Of a stretch of 64,000 nt of DNA, positions 32,892 through 41,837 are shown piece by piece. The notes under the pieces were generated by a model. It did no database searches. It was not told where the DNA came from and saw only the letters and a program-made list of their open reading frames with translations. The stretch's first letter is position 1; each line of letters starts with the position of its first letter. The translations under genes and the position numbers were made by a program. Source of the stretch: Acidovorax sp. FHTAMBA (GTDB taxonomy: Bacteria; Pseudomonadota; Gammaproteobacteria; Burkholderiales; Burkholderiaceae_C); assembly GCF_038958875.1 (NCBI RefSeq), contig NZ_CP152407.1, positions 1,061,501 through 1,125,500 on the forward strand, in the 5' to 3' direction.

Positions 32892-33955
32892 GCGCGCAGA
32901 AAACTGCTTTGATCATGGCCGGTGGCACCGGCGGCCACATCTTTCCGGGCCTTGCGGTGGCCGAAGAGCTGCGTACACGCGGCTGGCGTGTGCACTGGCT
33001 GGGCGCGCCCGGCAGCATGGAGTCCCGCATCGTGCCGCAGCACGGCTTTGTGCTGGAACTCATCGACTTTTCGGGCGTGCGCGGCAAGGGGCTCGTCACG
33101 CTGGCCCTGCTGCCGCTGCGCCTGCTGCGTGCGTTCTGGCAGGCGCTGCAGGTCGTGCGCCGTGTGAAGCCCGATGTGGTGGTGGGCCTGGGTGGCTACA
33201 TCACCTTTCCGGGAGGCATGATGGGTGTGCTGGCCGGCAAGCCGCTGGTGCTGCACGAGCAGAACTCGGTGGCCGGCATGGCCAACAAGGTGCTGGCGGG
33301 CGTGGCCGACCGGGTGTTCACCGCCTTCCCCAATGTCTTGGCCAAAGGCCAGTGGGTGGGCAACCCGCTGCGCGCCGCGTTCACGCAGCAGCCCGGCCCG
33401 GCCGAGCGCTTTGCCGGGCGCACCGGGCCGCTGCGCTTGCTGGTGGTGGGCGGCAGCCTGGGGGCGCGCGCCCTCAATGAGATCGTGCCGCAGGCGCTGG
33501 CGCTGATGCCCGCCGCGCATCGCCCAAGCGTGATCCATCAAAGCGGCGCGACACAGATCGACCAGCTCCGTGCCAACTACGCCGCAGCCGGCATCGAGGC
33601 AGAGCTGACGCCTTTCATCGACGACACCGCCAGCGCATTTGCAGCGGCTGACATCATCGTTTGCCGCGCGGGCGCGAGCACCGTCACCGAGATCGCCGCC
33701 GTGGGCGCCGCAGCGCTGTTCGTGCCCTTCCCGTCGGCGGTGGACGACCACCAGACCACCAACGCGCAGTTCCTGGTGAATGCAGGCGGCGGCTGGCTGG
33801 TGCAGCAGCGCGACCTGACGCCCGAGGGGTTGTCACAAATGCTATTGAAATTGGAGCGCCCTGCGCTTGTAGATATTGCGCTGAAGGCCAAAAACATGCA
33901 AAAAATCAACGCCACCCGCGAAGTGGTGACTGCCTGCGAGGAGCTTGCAGCATGA
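32888..33955 (+). CDS. murG: Undecaprenyl-PP-MurNAc-pentapeptide GlcNAc transferase MurG
   Basis: A 355-residue peripheral membrane enzyme that turns lipid I into lipid II. MAGGTGGHIFPGLAVA near the N-terminus, HEQNSVAGMANK, GGSLGARALNE, and the UDP-GlcNAc site CRAGASTVTEIAAVG with PFPSAVDDHQTTNA are present. ATG at 32888 is the last of the array units and lies within its GGAGG hairpin; upstream frame is only repeat. Residues about 317-336 are a decayed type A element. Stop overlaps murC (ATGA). Confidence 0.96.
   Translation: MSAQKTALIMAGGTGGHIFPGLAVAEELRTRGWRVHWLGAPGSMESRIVPQHGFVLELIDFSGVRGKGLVTLALLPLRLLRAFWQALQVVRRVKPDVVVGLGGYITFPGGMMGVLAGKPLVLHEQNSVAGMANKVLAGVADRVFTAFPNVLAKGQWVGNPLRAAFTQQPGPAERFAGRTGPLRLLVVGGSLGARALNEIVPQALALMPAAHRPSVIHQSGATQIDQLRANYAAAGIEAELTPFIDDTASAFAAADIIVCRAGASTVTEIAAVGAAALFVPFPSAVDDHQTTNAQFLVNAGGGWLVQQRDLTPEGLSQMLLKLERPALVDIALKAKNMQKINATREVVTACEELAA
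33836..33895. repeat. Type A interspersed element, decayed copy 8 (inside murG)
   Basis: CAAATGCTATTGAAATTGGA, GCGCCCTGCGCTTGTAGATA, TTGCGCTGAAGGCCAAAAAC. Order and outer arms fit the family, the central hairpin is eroded. It encodes the C-terminal helix region of MurG. Confidence 0.55.
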
Positions 33956-35385
33956 AACACGCGATCAGGCACATCCACTTCGTCGGCCTGGGCGGCGCGG
34001 GCATGAGCGGCATCGCCGAGGTGCTGTTCAACCTGGGCTACCGCATCTCGGGCTCGGACCTGGCCGACAGCGCCACGCTGCGCCGCCTGGAGGGGCTGGG
34101 CATCAAGACCTGCCTGGGCCATGCGGCTGCGCACATTGACGGTGCCGATGCGGTGGTCACCTCCACCGCCGTCACGCCCGACAACCCCGAGGTGCTGGCC
34201 GCGCGCGAGAAAAAAATTCCCGTGGTGCCCCGCGCGCTGATGCTCGCCGAGCTGATGCGCCTGAAGCAGGGCATCGCCATTGCAGGCACCCATGGCAAGA
34301 CCACCACCACCAGCCTTGTGACCAGCGTGCTGGCCGAGGCGGGCCTGGACCCGACGTTCGTCATCGGCGGAAAGCTCAACAGCGCAGGCGCCAACGCCAA
34401 GCTGGGCAGCGGCGACTACATCGTGGTCGAGGCCGACGAGTCGGATGCGTCATTCCTGAACCTGCTGCCCGTGATGGCCGTGGTGACCAACATCGACGCC
34501 GACCACATGGAGACCTACGGCCACGACTTCGGCCGGCTCAAGGGTGCTTTCGTCGACTTTCTGCACCGCATGCCTTTTTATGGCACAGCGGTGCTGTGCG
34601 TGGACAGCCCGGCGGTTCGCGAGATCCTGCCCAGCGTGACCTGCCCGGTCACCAGCTACGGCTTTTCGGAAGACGCCCAGGTGCGCGCCATCAACGTGCG
34701 GGCCGAGGCGGGCCAGATGCGCTTCACGGTGCAGCGGCGCAATGGCGTCACGCTGCCCGACATGGAGATCGTGCTCAACCTGGCGGGCGAGCACAACGTG
34801 CTCAACGCGCTGTCGGCCATCGCTATCGCTGTGGAGCTGAACATTCCCGACGAAGCCGTGCAGCGCGCGCTGGCGGGCTTCAAGGGCGTGGGCCGGCGCT
34901 TTCAGCGTTACGGCGACCTGCCCGCCAAGGATGGCGGCACATTCACCGTGATCGACGACTACGGCCACCACCCCGTGGAGATGGCCGCCACGCTGGCAGC
35001 TGCGCGCGGAGCGTTTCCGGGTCGCCGCCTGGTGCTGGCGTTCCAGCCGCACCGCTACAGCCGCACGCGCGATTGCTTCGAGGATTTTGTGAAGGTCATT
35101 GGCAATGCCGACGCGGTGCTGCTCACCGAGGTGTATGCCGCTGGAGAAGCGCCCGTGGTGGCGGCAGACGGCCGCTCGCTGGCCCGGGCCTTGCGGGTGG
35201 CAGGCCGCGTGGAGCCGGTGTTTGTGGACAACGTGGCCGACCTGCCCCAGGCCATTGCCGACAACGCGAAGGGCGGCGATGTGGTGATGTGCATGGGCGC
35301 AGGCTCCATTGGCGCGGTGCCCGGCAAAGTGGTGGAAATGCTACAAAATAATGAGCTACCAGCGCATGATGGGAGAGCGCTATGA
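33952..35385 (+). CDS. murC: UDP-N-acetylmuramate-L-alanine ligase MurC
   Basis: A 477-residue cytoplasmic ligase adding the first peptide residue. HFVGLGGAGMSGIAE, ATP loop AGTHGKTTTT (about 111-120), EADESDASF, NIDADHMETY, DDYGHHPVEM and FQPHRYSRT are diagnostic. The C-terminal ~15 residues (LQNNELPAHDGRAL) are encoded by a type A element, and the murC stop/ddl start lies inside it. ATGA overlaps on both sides. Confidence 0.96.
   Translation: MKHAIRHIHFVGLGGAGMSGIAEVLFNLGYRISGSDLADSATLRRLEGLGIKTCLGHAAAHIDGADAVVTSTAVTPDNPEVLAAREKKIPVVPRALMLAELMRLKQGIAIAGTHGKTTTTSLVTSVLAEAGLDPTFVIGGKLNSAGANAKLGSGDYIVVEADESDASFLNLLPVMAVVTNIDADHMETYGHDFGRLKGAFVDFLHRMPFYGTAVLCVDSPAVREILPSVTCPVTSYGFSEDAQVRAINVRAEAGQMRFTVQRRNGVTLPDMEIVLNLAGEHNVLNALSAIAIAVELNIPDEAVQRALAGFKGVGRRFQRYGDLPAKDGGTFTVIDDYGHHPVEMAATLAAARGAFPGRRLVLAFQPHRYSRTRDCFEDFVKVIGNADAVLLTEVYAAGEAPVVAADGRSLARALRVAGRVEPVFVDNVADLPQAIADNAKGGDVVMCMGAGSIGAVPGKVVEMLQNNELPAHDGRAL
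35339..35383. repeat. Type A interspersed element, copy 9 (murC end / ddl start)
   Basis: TGCTACAAAATAATGAGCTA, CCAGCGCATGATGGGAGAGC, GCTATG. The element supplies the murC C-terminus and its last bases include the ddl start codon. Confidence 0.75.
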
Positions 35386-36371
35386 CCGGTTTTGATCCAA
35401 GTATTGATGTGAAATCCCTGGGCAAGGTTGCCGTGCTGATGGGCGGCGACTCGGCCGAGCGCGAGGTCTCTCTCATGTCCGGCAGCGGTGTGCTGCAGGC
35501 GCTGCGGTCACGCGGTGTGGATGCACACGCCTTCGACCCCGCGCAAAACGCATTGGCTGATTTGAAGCGCGACGGCTATGCGCGCTGTTTCATCGCGCTG
35601 CATGGCCGCCATGGCGAAGACGGCACCGTGCAGGGTGCGCTGGAGCTGCTGCGCATTCCGTACACCGGCCCGGGTGTGATGGCCTCGGCCATTGCCATGG
35701 ACAAGGTCATGACCAAGCGGGTCTGGCTGGCCGAGGGCTTGCCCACGCCGCGTTATGTATGGCTGGCACCCGACCGCCAGCAGCCTGAGGTGGTGCGCAC
35801 CGTGCCCGACGAACTGGGCCTGCCCCTCATCGTGAAGCCGCCGCGTGAAGGTTCGTCCATTGGGGTGACCAAAGTGCGCGGCAACGAAGACATGCAGGAG
35901 GCCGTGCAACTGTCGGCCCAGTACGACCCCGACGTGCTGTGCGAAGAGTTCATCGAAGGCGAAGAGGTGACCTGCCCCGTGCTGGGCCAGGGTGCCAGCG
36001 CCCGCGCGCTGCCGGTGATCCGCATCGTGGCGCCCGATGGCGCGTACGACTACCAGAACAAGTACTTCACCGACGACGTGAAGTACCAGTGCCCGAGCGG
36101 CCTGCCCGAAGTCGAGGAGCGCGAGATCCAGCGCATCGTGCTGGAGGCCTACCGCACGCTGGGCTGCCGGGGCTGGGGCCGTGCCGATCTGATGATCCGC
36201 GCCAGCGACCGCAAGCCGTTTCTGCTGGAGATGAACACATCCCCCGGGATGACCGGGCACTCGCTGGTGCCCATGTCAGCACGCGCGTCAGGTATCAGCT
36301 ACGAAGAGCTGTGCCTGCGCATCCTTGCCGACGCGGCGCTGGACACACCCGCAAGGCCCAAGGCCGACTGA
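35382..36371 (+). CDS. ddl: D-alanine-D-alanine ligase
   Basis: A 329-residue ATP-grasp enzyme making the dipeptide used by MurF. VLMGGDSAEREVSLMSG, HGRHGEDGTVQG, KPPREGSSIG, EEFIEGEEVTCPV, GRADLMIR and LEMNTSPGMTGHSLVP are all conserved. The start overlaps murC (ATGA) and the stop overlaps ftsQ (TGATG). DdlB by position. Confidence 0.96.
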   Translation: MTGFDPSIDVKSLGKVAVLMGGDSAEREVSLMSGSGVLQALRSRGVDAHAFDPAQNALADLKRDGYARCFIALHGRHGEDGTVQGALELLRIPYTGPGVMASAIAMDKVMTKRVWLAEGLPTPRYVWLAPDRQQPEVVRTVPDELGLPLIVKPPREGSSIGVTKVRGNEDMQEAVQLSAQYDPDVLCEEFIEGEEVTCPVLGQGASARALPVIRIVAPDGAYDYQNKYFTDDVKYQCPSGLPEVEEREIQRIVLEAYRTLGCRGWGRADLMIRASDRKPFLLEMNTSPGMTGHSLVPMSARASGISYEELCLRILADAALDTPARPKAD

Positions 36372-37186
36372 TGACCAACACGTTGCCAGCACCCCTGGAC
36401 GTCAAGCTCATGAACCTGACCGCAACGGTTTTGTTCGTGGGCTTTGTGGCGTTCGTGCTGGCGGCGGGCGCCTGGTGGGTGCTGCGCTACCCCGGCTTTG
36501 CCATTGCACGCATCGTGGTGCAGGGCGAGCTGGTGCACAACAACGCCGTCACCCTGCGGGCCAATGTGGCGCCGCACCTGGCGGGCAACTTCTTCACGGT
36601 GGACCTGCGCGCTGCGCGCGAGGCTTTCGAGCAGGTGCCCTGGGTGCGCCGCGCGCAGGTGCGGCGCGTGTACCCCGGCAGCCTGCAGGTGGCCCTGCAG
36701 GAGCACGAGGCCGTGGCGTACTGGGGCAGCGAATCGGGCTCTGCGCTGGTCAATCGCCAGGGCGAGGTGTTCGAGGCCAATGTGGGCGACGTGGAGCAGG
36801 ACGACCTGCCGCGCCTGCTGGGGCCGGCGGGCACCTCACGCGAGGTGCTGCAGATGCACGGGTTGCTGGAGCCTGTCCTCAAGCCCCTGGGGCTGGAGAT
36901 GGAAACGCTGGAGCTGACAGGGCGGGGCGGCTGGCGCGCCACCTTGGACAGCGAAGCCGTGGTGGAACTGGGCGGAGGCTCCGCGCAGGAAGTGGTGCAG
37001 CGCACACAGCGATTTGTGCGCACGCTCACGCAGGTGGCCGCGCAGTATGGCCGGCGCCCGGACGCCCTGGAGTCGGCGGATCTGCGCCATGCGGGCGGCT
37101 ATGCACTGCGCCTGCGCGGCGTGACCACCGTGAGCGCGGAATCCGCAGCCGCCGGTGCCGCCCCCGGCGCCGTGCGCAGGAGGTAG
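36371..37186 (+). CDS. ftsQ: Cell division protein FtsQ
   Basis: A 271-residue bitopic protein: cytoplasmic tail, membrane segment about 16-36 (TATVLFVGFVAFVLAAGAWW), POTRA domain (FAIARIVVQGELVHNNAVTL), then the FtsQ beta domain (VPWVRRAQVRRVYPGSLQVA, REVLQMHGLLEPVLKPLGLE). It recruits FtsL/FtsB. It ends with an Arg-rich tail. Confidence 0.95.
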   Translation: MTNTLPAPLDVKLMNLTATVLFVGFVAFVLAAGAWWVLRYPGFAIARIVVQGELVHNNAVTLRANVAPHLAGNFFTVDLRAAREAFEQVPWVRRAQVRRVYPGSLQVALQEHEAVAYWGSESGSALVNRQGEVFEANVGDVEQDDLPRLLGPAGTSREVLQMHGLLEPVLKPLGLEMETLELTGRGGWRATLDSEAVVELGGGSAQEVVQRTQRFVRTLTQVAAQYGRRPDALESADLRHAGGYALRLRGVTTVSAESAAAGAAPGAVRRR

Positions 37187-37190
37187 GGGC

Positions 37191-37265
37191 ATGCAGGCAC
37201 ACAACGAAGTCGGCAACAAGCGGTGGACGGGACAGCGGGACAGAACCGAGAAGGGCAGAGACTGA
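37191..37265 (+). CDS. Possible 24-residue peptide bridging ftsQ and ftsA
   Basis: ATG at 37191 with a perfect AGGAGG site at 37178-37183 (7-base spacing) located in the ftsQ tail. The frame begins MQAHNEVGNKRW, is hydrophilic, and ends one base before the ftsA ATG (TGATATG). The site is stronger than the one in front of ftsA itself, so ftsA may be translated by coupling. Not similar to anything I recognise. Confidence 0.4.
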   Translation: MQAHNEVGNKRWTGQRDRTEKGRD

Positions 37266-37266
37266 T

Positions 37267-38496
37267 ATGGCAAGAGAATACAAAGACGTCGTCGTGGGGC
37301 TGGACATTGGCACCGCCAAGGTCATGGCCGTGGTGGCCGAGGTTCTGCCCAATGGCGAGCTCAAGCTCGCAGGCCTGGGCGTGGCCCCGAGCAATGGTCT
37401 CAAGCGCGGCGTGGTGGTCAACATCGACGCCACGGTGCAGAGCATCCAGCAGGCCCTGAAAGAGGCCGAGCTGATGGCGGACTGCAAGATCCAGCGTGTG
37501 TACACCGGCATCACGGGCAGCCACATCCGTGGCCTCAACTCCAGCGGCATGGTGGCCGTGAAGGACAAGGAAGTCACCTCGGCCGATGTGGCGCGTGTGG
37601 TCGAGACGGCCAAGGCCATCAACATCAGCAGCGACCAGCGCCTGCTTCTGGTGGAACCGCAAGAGTTTGTGATCGACGGGCAGGATGTGAAAGAGCCCAT
37701 CGGCATGAGCGGCATCCGCCTGGAGGCCAAGATCCACATCGTGACCGGTGCGCAGAGCGCGGCCGAAAACATCATCAAGTGCGTGCGCCGCTGTGGCCTG
37801 GAGGTGGAGCAGCTCATGCTGAACCCGCTGGCCAGCAGCCAGGCCGTGCTGACCGACGACGAGCGCGAGCTGGGTGTGGTGGTGGTGGACATCGGCGCGG
37901 GCACGACCGACGTGGCCATCTTCACCGGCGGCGCGATCCGCCACACGGCGGTGATCCCGATCGCGGGCGACCTCATCACCAGCGACATTGCCATGGCGCT
38001 GCGTACGCCCACGAAGGATGCCGAGGACATCAAGGTGGAGAGCGGCTACGCCAAGCAGCTGCTGGCCGATCCCGAGGCGCAGGTGGAAGTGCCCGGCCTG
38101 GGCGACCGCAGCCCGCGCATGTTGAGCAAGCAGGCGCTGGCCGGTGTGATCGAGCCGCGGGTGGAAGAAATCTTCTCGCTGGTGCAGCAGGTGGTGCGCG
38201 AGTCGGGGTATGAAGAAGTGCTGTCGTCAGGCATCGTGCTCACGGGCGGCAGCTCGGTGATGCCCGGGATGATCGAGCTGGGCGAAGACATCTTCCTCAA
38301 ACCCGTGCGGCGCGGCATTCCCAAGTATTCGAGCGCCCTGGCGGACATGGTGGCGCAGCCGCGTGCCGCCACCGTCATGGGTCTTTTGGAAGAGGCCCGC
38401 CTGGCACGGCTGCGCGGCTTCAAGGTGGCGCAAAAGAGCGGGTCGATGAAGACCGCGTTCGGGCGCTTCAAGGATTTCATCGTGGGGAATTTCTAG
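37267..38496 (+). CDS. ftsA: Cell division protein FtsA
   Basis: A 409-residue actin-like ATPase tethering FtsZ to the membrane. GLDIGTAKVMAVVAEV, YTGITGSHIRGLNSSG (1C domain), VVDIGAGTTDVAIF, and GIVLTGGSSVMPGM make the actin fold; the C-terminal FGRFKDFIVGNF is the amphipathic membrane-targeting helix. Own ribosome site is weak; a 24-codon frame ends one base upstream. Confidence 0.96.
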   Translation: MAREYKDVVVGLDIGTAKVMAVVAEVLPNGELKLAGLGVAPSNGLKRGVVVNIDATVQSIQQALKEAELMADCKIQRVYTGITGSHIRGLNSSGMVAVKDKEVTSADVARVVETAKAINISSDQRLLLVEPQEFVIDGQDVKEPIGMSGIRLEAKIHIVTGAQSAAENIIKCVRRCGLEVEQLMLNPLASSQAVLTDDERELGVVVVDIGAGTTDVAIFTGGAIRHTAVIPIAGDLITSDIAMALRTPTKDAEDIKVESGYAKQLLADPEAQVEVPGLGDRSPRMLSKQALAGVIEPRVEEIFSLVQQVVRESGYEEVLSSGIVLTGGSSVMPGMIELGEDIFLKPVRRGIPKYSSALADMVAQPRAATVMGLLEEARLARLRGFKVAQKSGSMKTAFGRFKDFIVGNF

Positions 38497-38498
38497 CC

Positions 38499-38651
38499 AT
38501 GAAATATCCCCTTTGGCTTGCACGCGGCAGCCCGCACCGAAGACCGCGCGAGCGATGGCGATGTACAGGACCGCCTCGCTCTGCCGCACCCCAGACCTCA
38601 TTTCCCCATTGGCAATTGCATACGAATCTAGAAACAGGAGCTCCAACATGA
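38499..38651 (+). CDS. Possible 50-residue frame bridging ftsA and ftsZ
   Basis: ATG two bases past the ftsA stop; the frame stays open across the whole 151-base gap and its TGA overlaps the ftsZ ATG (ATGA). Starts MKYPLWLARGSPHRRPRE and is Arg/Pro-rich. There is no good ribosome site (GGGGA about 13 bases off) and open frames are common in this GC-rich DNA, so the evidence is only positional. Confidence 0.25.
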   Translation: MKYPLWLARGSPHRRPRERWRCTGPPRSAAPQTSFPHWQLHTNLETGAPT

Positions 38652-39883
38652 CCATCGAAATGATCGAAGCCGAAGAATTCAACCAGGGCACCCAGATCAA
38701 GGTGATCGGCGTGGGCGGTGGCGGCAGCAACGCTGTCGAACACATGATTTCCCGCAGCGTGCAGGGCGTGGAGTTCGTCAGCGCCAACACCGACGCGCAG
38801 GCGCTCACGCGCAGCACGGCGCACCGTGTCATCCAGCTCGGTGGCAGCGGCCTGGGCGCAGGCGGCAAGCCTGAAAAGGCGCGCGATGCGGCCGAAGCCG
38901 CGGTGGACGACATCCGCGACGCCATCCAGGGCGCGCACATGCTGTTCATCACCGCGGGCATGGGCGGCGGCACGGGCACGGGCGCTGCGCCGGTGATTGC
39001 ACGCGTGGCCAAGGAGATGGGCATCCTCACCGTGGGCGTGGTCACCAAGCCTTTCGACTGGGAGGGTGGCCGTCGCATGAAGAACGCTGACGAAGGCCTG
39101 GCCGAGCTGGAAGCCAACGTGGATTCGCTGATCGTGGTGCTCAACGAAAAGCTGCTCGATGTGCTGGGCGACGACATCACCCAGGACGAAGCCTTTGCAC
39201 ACGCCAATGACGTGCTCAAGAACGCCGTGGGCGGCATTGCCGAAATCATCAACGAATACGGCCAGGTGAACGTCGACTTTGAAGACGTGCGCACCGTGAT
39301 GGGTGAGCCCGGCAAGGCCATGATGGGCACGGCCACCGCCAGCGGCCCCGACCGCGCGCGCATCGCCGCCGAGCAGGCCATTGCCTGCCCGCTGCTCGAA
39401 GGCATCGACCTGTCGGGCGCCAAGGGCGTGCTGGTGCTGGTCACGGCGAGCAAGGGCAGCCTCAAGCTGTCCGAGTCGCGCCAGGCCATGAACACCATCA
39501 ATGCCTACGCATCGACCGACGCACATGTGATCTTCGGCGCGGCCTATGACGAAACCCTGGGCGACGAGATCCGCGTGACCGTGGTGGCCACGGGCCTGTC
39601 GCGTGCCAACGCACGCCGCCAGCCCATCTCGGTGGTGCAGGGCGGCCTGCGCACGGGCACGGACAACATGGCCTACCAGACGCCAGTGGTCGGCGTAGGC
39701 ACGCTGGGCGGAGCCGTGCAGGGCGGCCACGCCGGTGGCGCACAAGCCGACTACGGCAGCATGTCGGTGCCCAGCGTGTGGCGCACCAACCGCACGCAGG
39801 CTGCAGCCCGCGTGGATGCCCTGTCGTCCGGCGGCATGGATGACCTGGAGATTCCTGCGTTCCTGCGCAAGCAGGCGGATTGA
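38648..39883 (+). CDS. ftsZ: Cell division GTPase FtsZ
   Basis: A 411-residue tubulin homologue forming the Z ring. IKVIGVGGGGSNAVEHM, the tubulin signature GGGTGTGAAP, NVDFEDVRTVM and the C-terminal FtsA/ZipA-binding peptide DDLEIPAFLRKQ are present. ATG at 38648 has a clear AGGAG site. It ends the cluster; type A repeats and a strong terminator follow. Confidence 0.98.
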   Translation: MTIEMIEAEEFNQGTQIKVIGVGGGGSNAVEHMISRSVQGVEFVSANTDAQALTRSTAHRVIQLGGSGLGAGGKPEKARDAAEAAVDDIRDAIQGAHMLFITAGMGGGTGTGAAPVIARVAKEMGILTVGVVTKPFDWEGGRRMKNADEGLAELEANVDSLIVVLNEKLLDVLGDDITQDEAFAHANDVLKNAVGGIAEIINEYGQVNVDFEDVRTVMGEPGKAMMGTATASGPDRARIAAEQAIACPLLEGIDLSGAKGVLVLVTASKGSLKLSESRQAMNTINAYASTDAHVIFGAAYDETLGDEIRVTVVATGLSRANARRQPISVVQGGLRTGTDNMAYQTPVVGVGTLGGAVQGGHAGGAQADYGSMSVPSVWRTNRTQAAARVDALSSGGMDDLEIPAFLRKQAD

Positions 39884-39887
39884 GGTT

Positions 39888-40010
39888 TGCTATGAATAGA
39901 TGAGCGCGTTGCGCTTTTCATCATTGGATTTCAGAAATCAAAGCAGCTGAAATCTTTTGATGGAGAGCGTAAGCAGCTATTCATCTGATAGCAAGCGCAA
40001 GGCTTTGCTG
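39888..40010. repeat. Type A interspersed element, two tandem degenerate copies (copy 10)
   Basis: First copy 39889-39935 (GCTATGAATAGATGAGCGCG, TTGCGCTTTTCATCATTGG), second about 39940-40005 (CTTTTGATGGAGAGCGTAAG, CAGCTATTCATCTGATAGCA). They fill the gap between the ftsZ stop and the terminator. Confidence 0.7.
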
Positions 40011-40016
40011 GTCCGT

Positions 40017-40049
40017 AAAAAAGCCCCGGTCGCAAGACCGGGGCTTTTT
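40017..40049. terminator. Strong bidirectional terminator between ftsZ and the chemoreceptor
   Basis: GCCCCGGTC / GACCGGGGC stem with GCAA loop, flanked by A6 and T5. It serves both converging transcripts. Confidence 0.92.
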
Positions 40050-40073
40050 CTATTTGGATGTGCTCCCCGCGCT

Positions 40074-41837
40074 TCAGAAGCTCTCCCAGTCTCCCGCATC
40101 GTCCCTGCCGGGTTTGCTGGCTGGGGCGGTGGGCGGCAGCGCTGGTGGGGGCTTGCTCGCTGCAGGCTTGCGCAAGGCCGCCGGAGTGGCAGGGGCTCTG
40201 ATCTTGGGCGCACCGGTTGCCGGGCGCGGTGCGGGGGCAGGCACTGTGCGGGCGGTTGTGCCGGACGCCGTGCTGCCATTGACCCGGAAGAGTGCCACCA
40301 CCTGGGTGAGTTTCATGGCCTGCTCGCGCAGGCTGTCGGCGGCGGCCGTGGATTCTTCCACCAGAGCCGAATTCTGCTGCGTCATCTGGTCGAGCTGGTT
40401 CATGGCCGTGTTGACCTGGGCAATGCCCTGGCTCTGCTCGGAAGTGGCCGAGCGGATTTCGCCAATGATGTCGGTCACGCGCTGCACGCTCTCCACAATC
40501 TCGGTCATGGTGGCGCCCGCGCTGCCCACCAGCTGGGTGCCTGATTCCACCTTCTCGACCGACGCATTGATGAGCGCCTTGATCTCCTTGGCCGCCTCGG
40601 CGCTGCGCCCGGCCAGGCTGCGCACCTCGCTGGCCACCACGGCAAAACCCCGGCCCTGCTCGCCTGCGCGGGCGGCTTCCACCGCGGCGTTCAGCGCCAG
40701 GATGTTGGTCTGGAAGGCAATGCCATCGATCACGCCGATGATGTCGCTGATCTTGTTGCTGCTGGCGTTGATGTCCTGCATGGTGGACACCACCCGCGAC
40801 ACCACTTCGCCCCCGCGCGCTGCCACCGCAGCGGCCGATGTGGCCATCTGATTGGCGGTCTGGGCGGAATCCGAGGTCTGCCGGACGGTGCTGGTCAGCT
40901 CCTCCATGCTGCTGGCGGTGCTCTGCAGGTTGCTGGCCGTGTCTTCCGTGCGGTGGGCCAGGTCGTTATTGCCCTGGGCGATCTCGCTGGACGCGGTGGC
41001 GATGTTTTCGGTGGCGGAGCGCACCTCCGTGACCAGCTGGCGCAGGGAGGTGACCATGTGGCCCAGGCCATCGAGCAGCGAGCCCGCGGGCGCCGCCGGA
41101 ATGGTGGTGTCCAGATTGCCCTGCGCCACTTCGGACATCACCGCGATGGCGTCGGTCGGCTCGCCGCCAATCTGGCGCAGTACCGAGCGCGCCACCAGCA
41201 GGCCCACGCCGCCCACAACCACCATGACCGCCAGCACGATGGCCAGGTTGGACAACAGCGTCTTGCGCACCAGCTGGTCGATGTCGTCGGTGTAAAGGCC
41301 CGAGCCCACCATCCAGTTCCAGCCGTCCACGCGGATCACGTATTGCAGCTTGGGCACCAGCGCCTGAGAACCCGGGCGCGCAAACATCGTGGGCACAAAC
41401 ACCCGGCCGTTTGCGCTGGCGCGCAAGGCATCCGAGATCTGCTTGAGGATGTCCGTGCCCGCCCCGTCCTTGACCTTGCCCGCCATGTCCTGGCCCTCCC
41501 ACTCCGGCTTGATGGGGTGCATGACACCCTTGGAGTCCAGGGTCCAAATGTAGAAATATTCGGTTTTACCGTCCGGGCCGCCAAAGCGCGAAACGCGCAG
41601 CGCTTCCTTTGCGGCCTTTTGCGCATCTTCCAGCGGCATGGCACCGCTGGCAGCTTTCGACTGGTACGACGCCACAATGCTGTGGGCGGACTGCACTGCG
41701 GTGGTCAGCAGCTCGCGCCTCGATTCGATGATCTGGGAGCGTTGCTGCAGCAACGAACTGACGGCCATGAACAGCAAGGCCACCAGCGCCGTGGCCAGCA
41801 TCAGCAAGATCTTGCTTCTGAAACTCAGTGTGTTCAT
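40074..41837 (-). CDS. Methyl-accepting chemotaxis protein with Cache sensor and CheR-docking tail
   Basis: A 587-residue receptor. Membrane segments about 9-28 and 190-210 flank a periplasmic single-Cache domain (KTEYFYIWTLDSKGVMHPIK, WNWMVGSGLYTDDI). A HAMP region is followed by the signalling hairpin with IIGVIDGIAFQTNILALNAA and GRGFAVVASEVRSLAGRSAE. After a Pro/Ala-rich linker it ends in DWESF, a CheR/CheB-binding pentapeptide. ATG at 41837 has AAGGAG upstream. Cache receptors often sense carboxylates or amines; the ligand is unknown. Confidence 0.93.
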   Translation of the reverse strand: MNTLSFRSKILLMLATALVALLFMAVSSLLQQRSQIIESRRELLTTAVQSAHSIVASYQSKAASGAMPLEDAQKAAKEALRVSRFGGPDGKTEYFYIWTLDSKGVMHPIKPEWEGQDMAGKVKDGAGTDILKQISDALRASANGRVFVPTMFARPGSQALVPKLQYVIRVDGWNWMVGSGLYTDDIDQLVRKTLLSNLAIVLAVMVVVGGVGLLVARSVLRQIGGEPTDAIAVMSEVAQGNLDTTIPAAPAGSLLDGLGHMVTSLRQLVTEVRSATENIATASSEIAQGNNDLAHRTEDTASNLQSTASSMEELTSTVRQTSDSAQTANQMATSAAAVAARGGEVVSRVVSTMQDINASSNKISDIIGVIDGIAFQTNILALNAAVEAARAGEQGRGFAVVASEVRSLAGRSAEAAKEIKALINASVEKVESGTQLVGSAGATMTEIVESVQRVTDIIGEIRSATSEQSQGIAQVNTAMNQLDQMTQQNSALVEESTAAADSLREQAMKLTQVVALFRVNGSTASGTTARTVPAPAPRPATGAPKIRAPATPAALRKPAASKPPPALPPTAPASKPGRDDAGDWESF

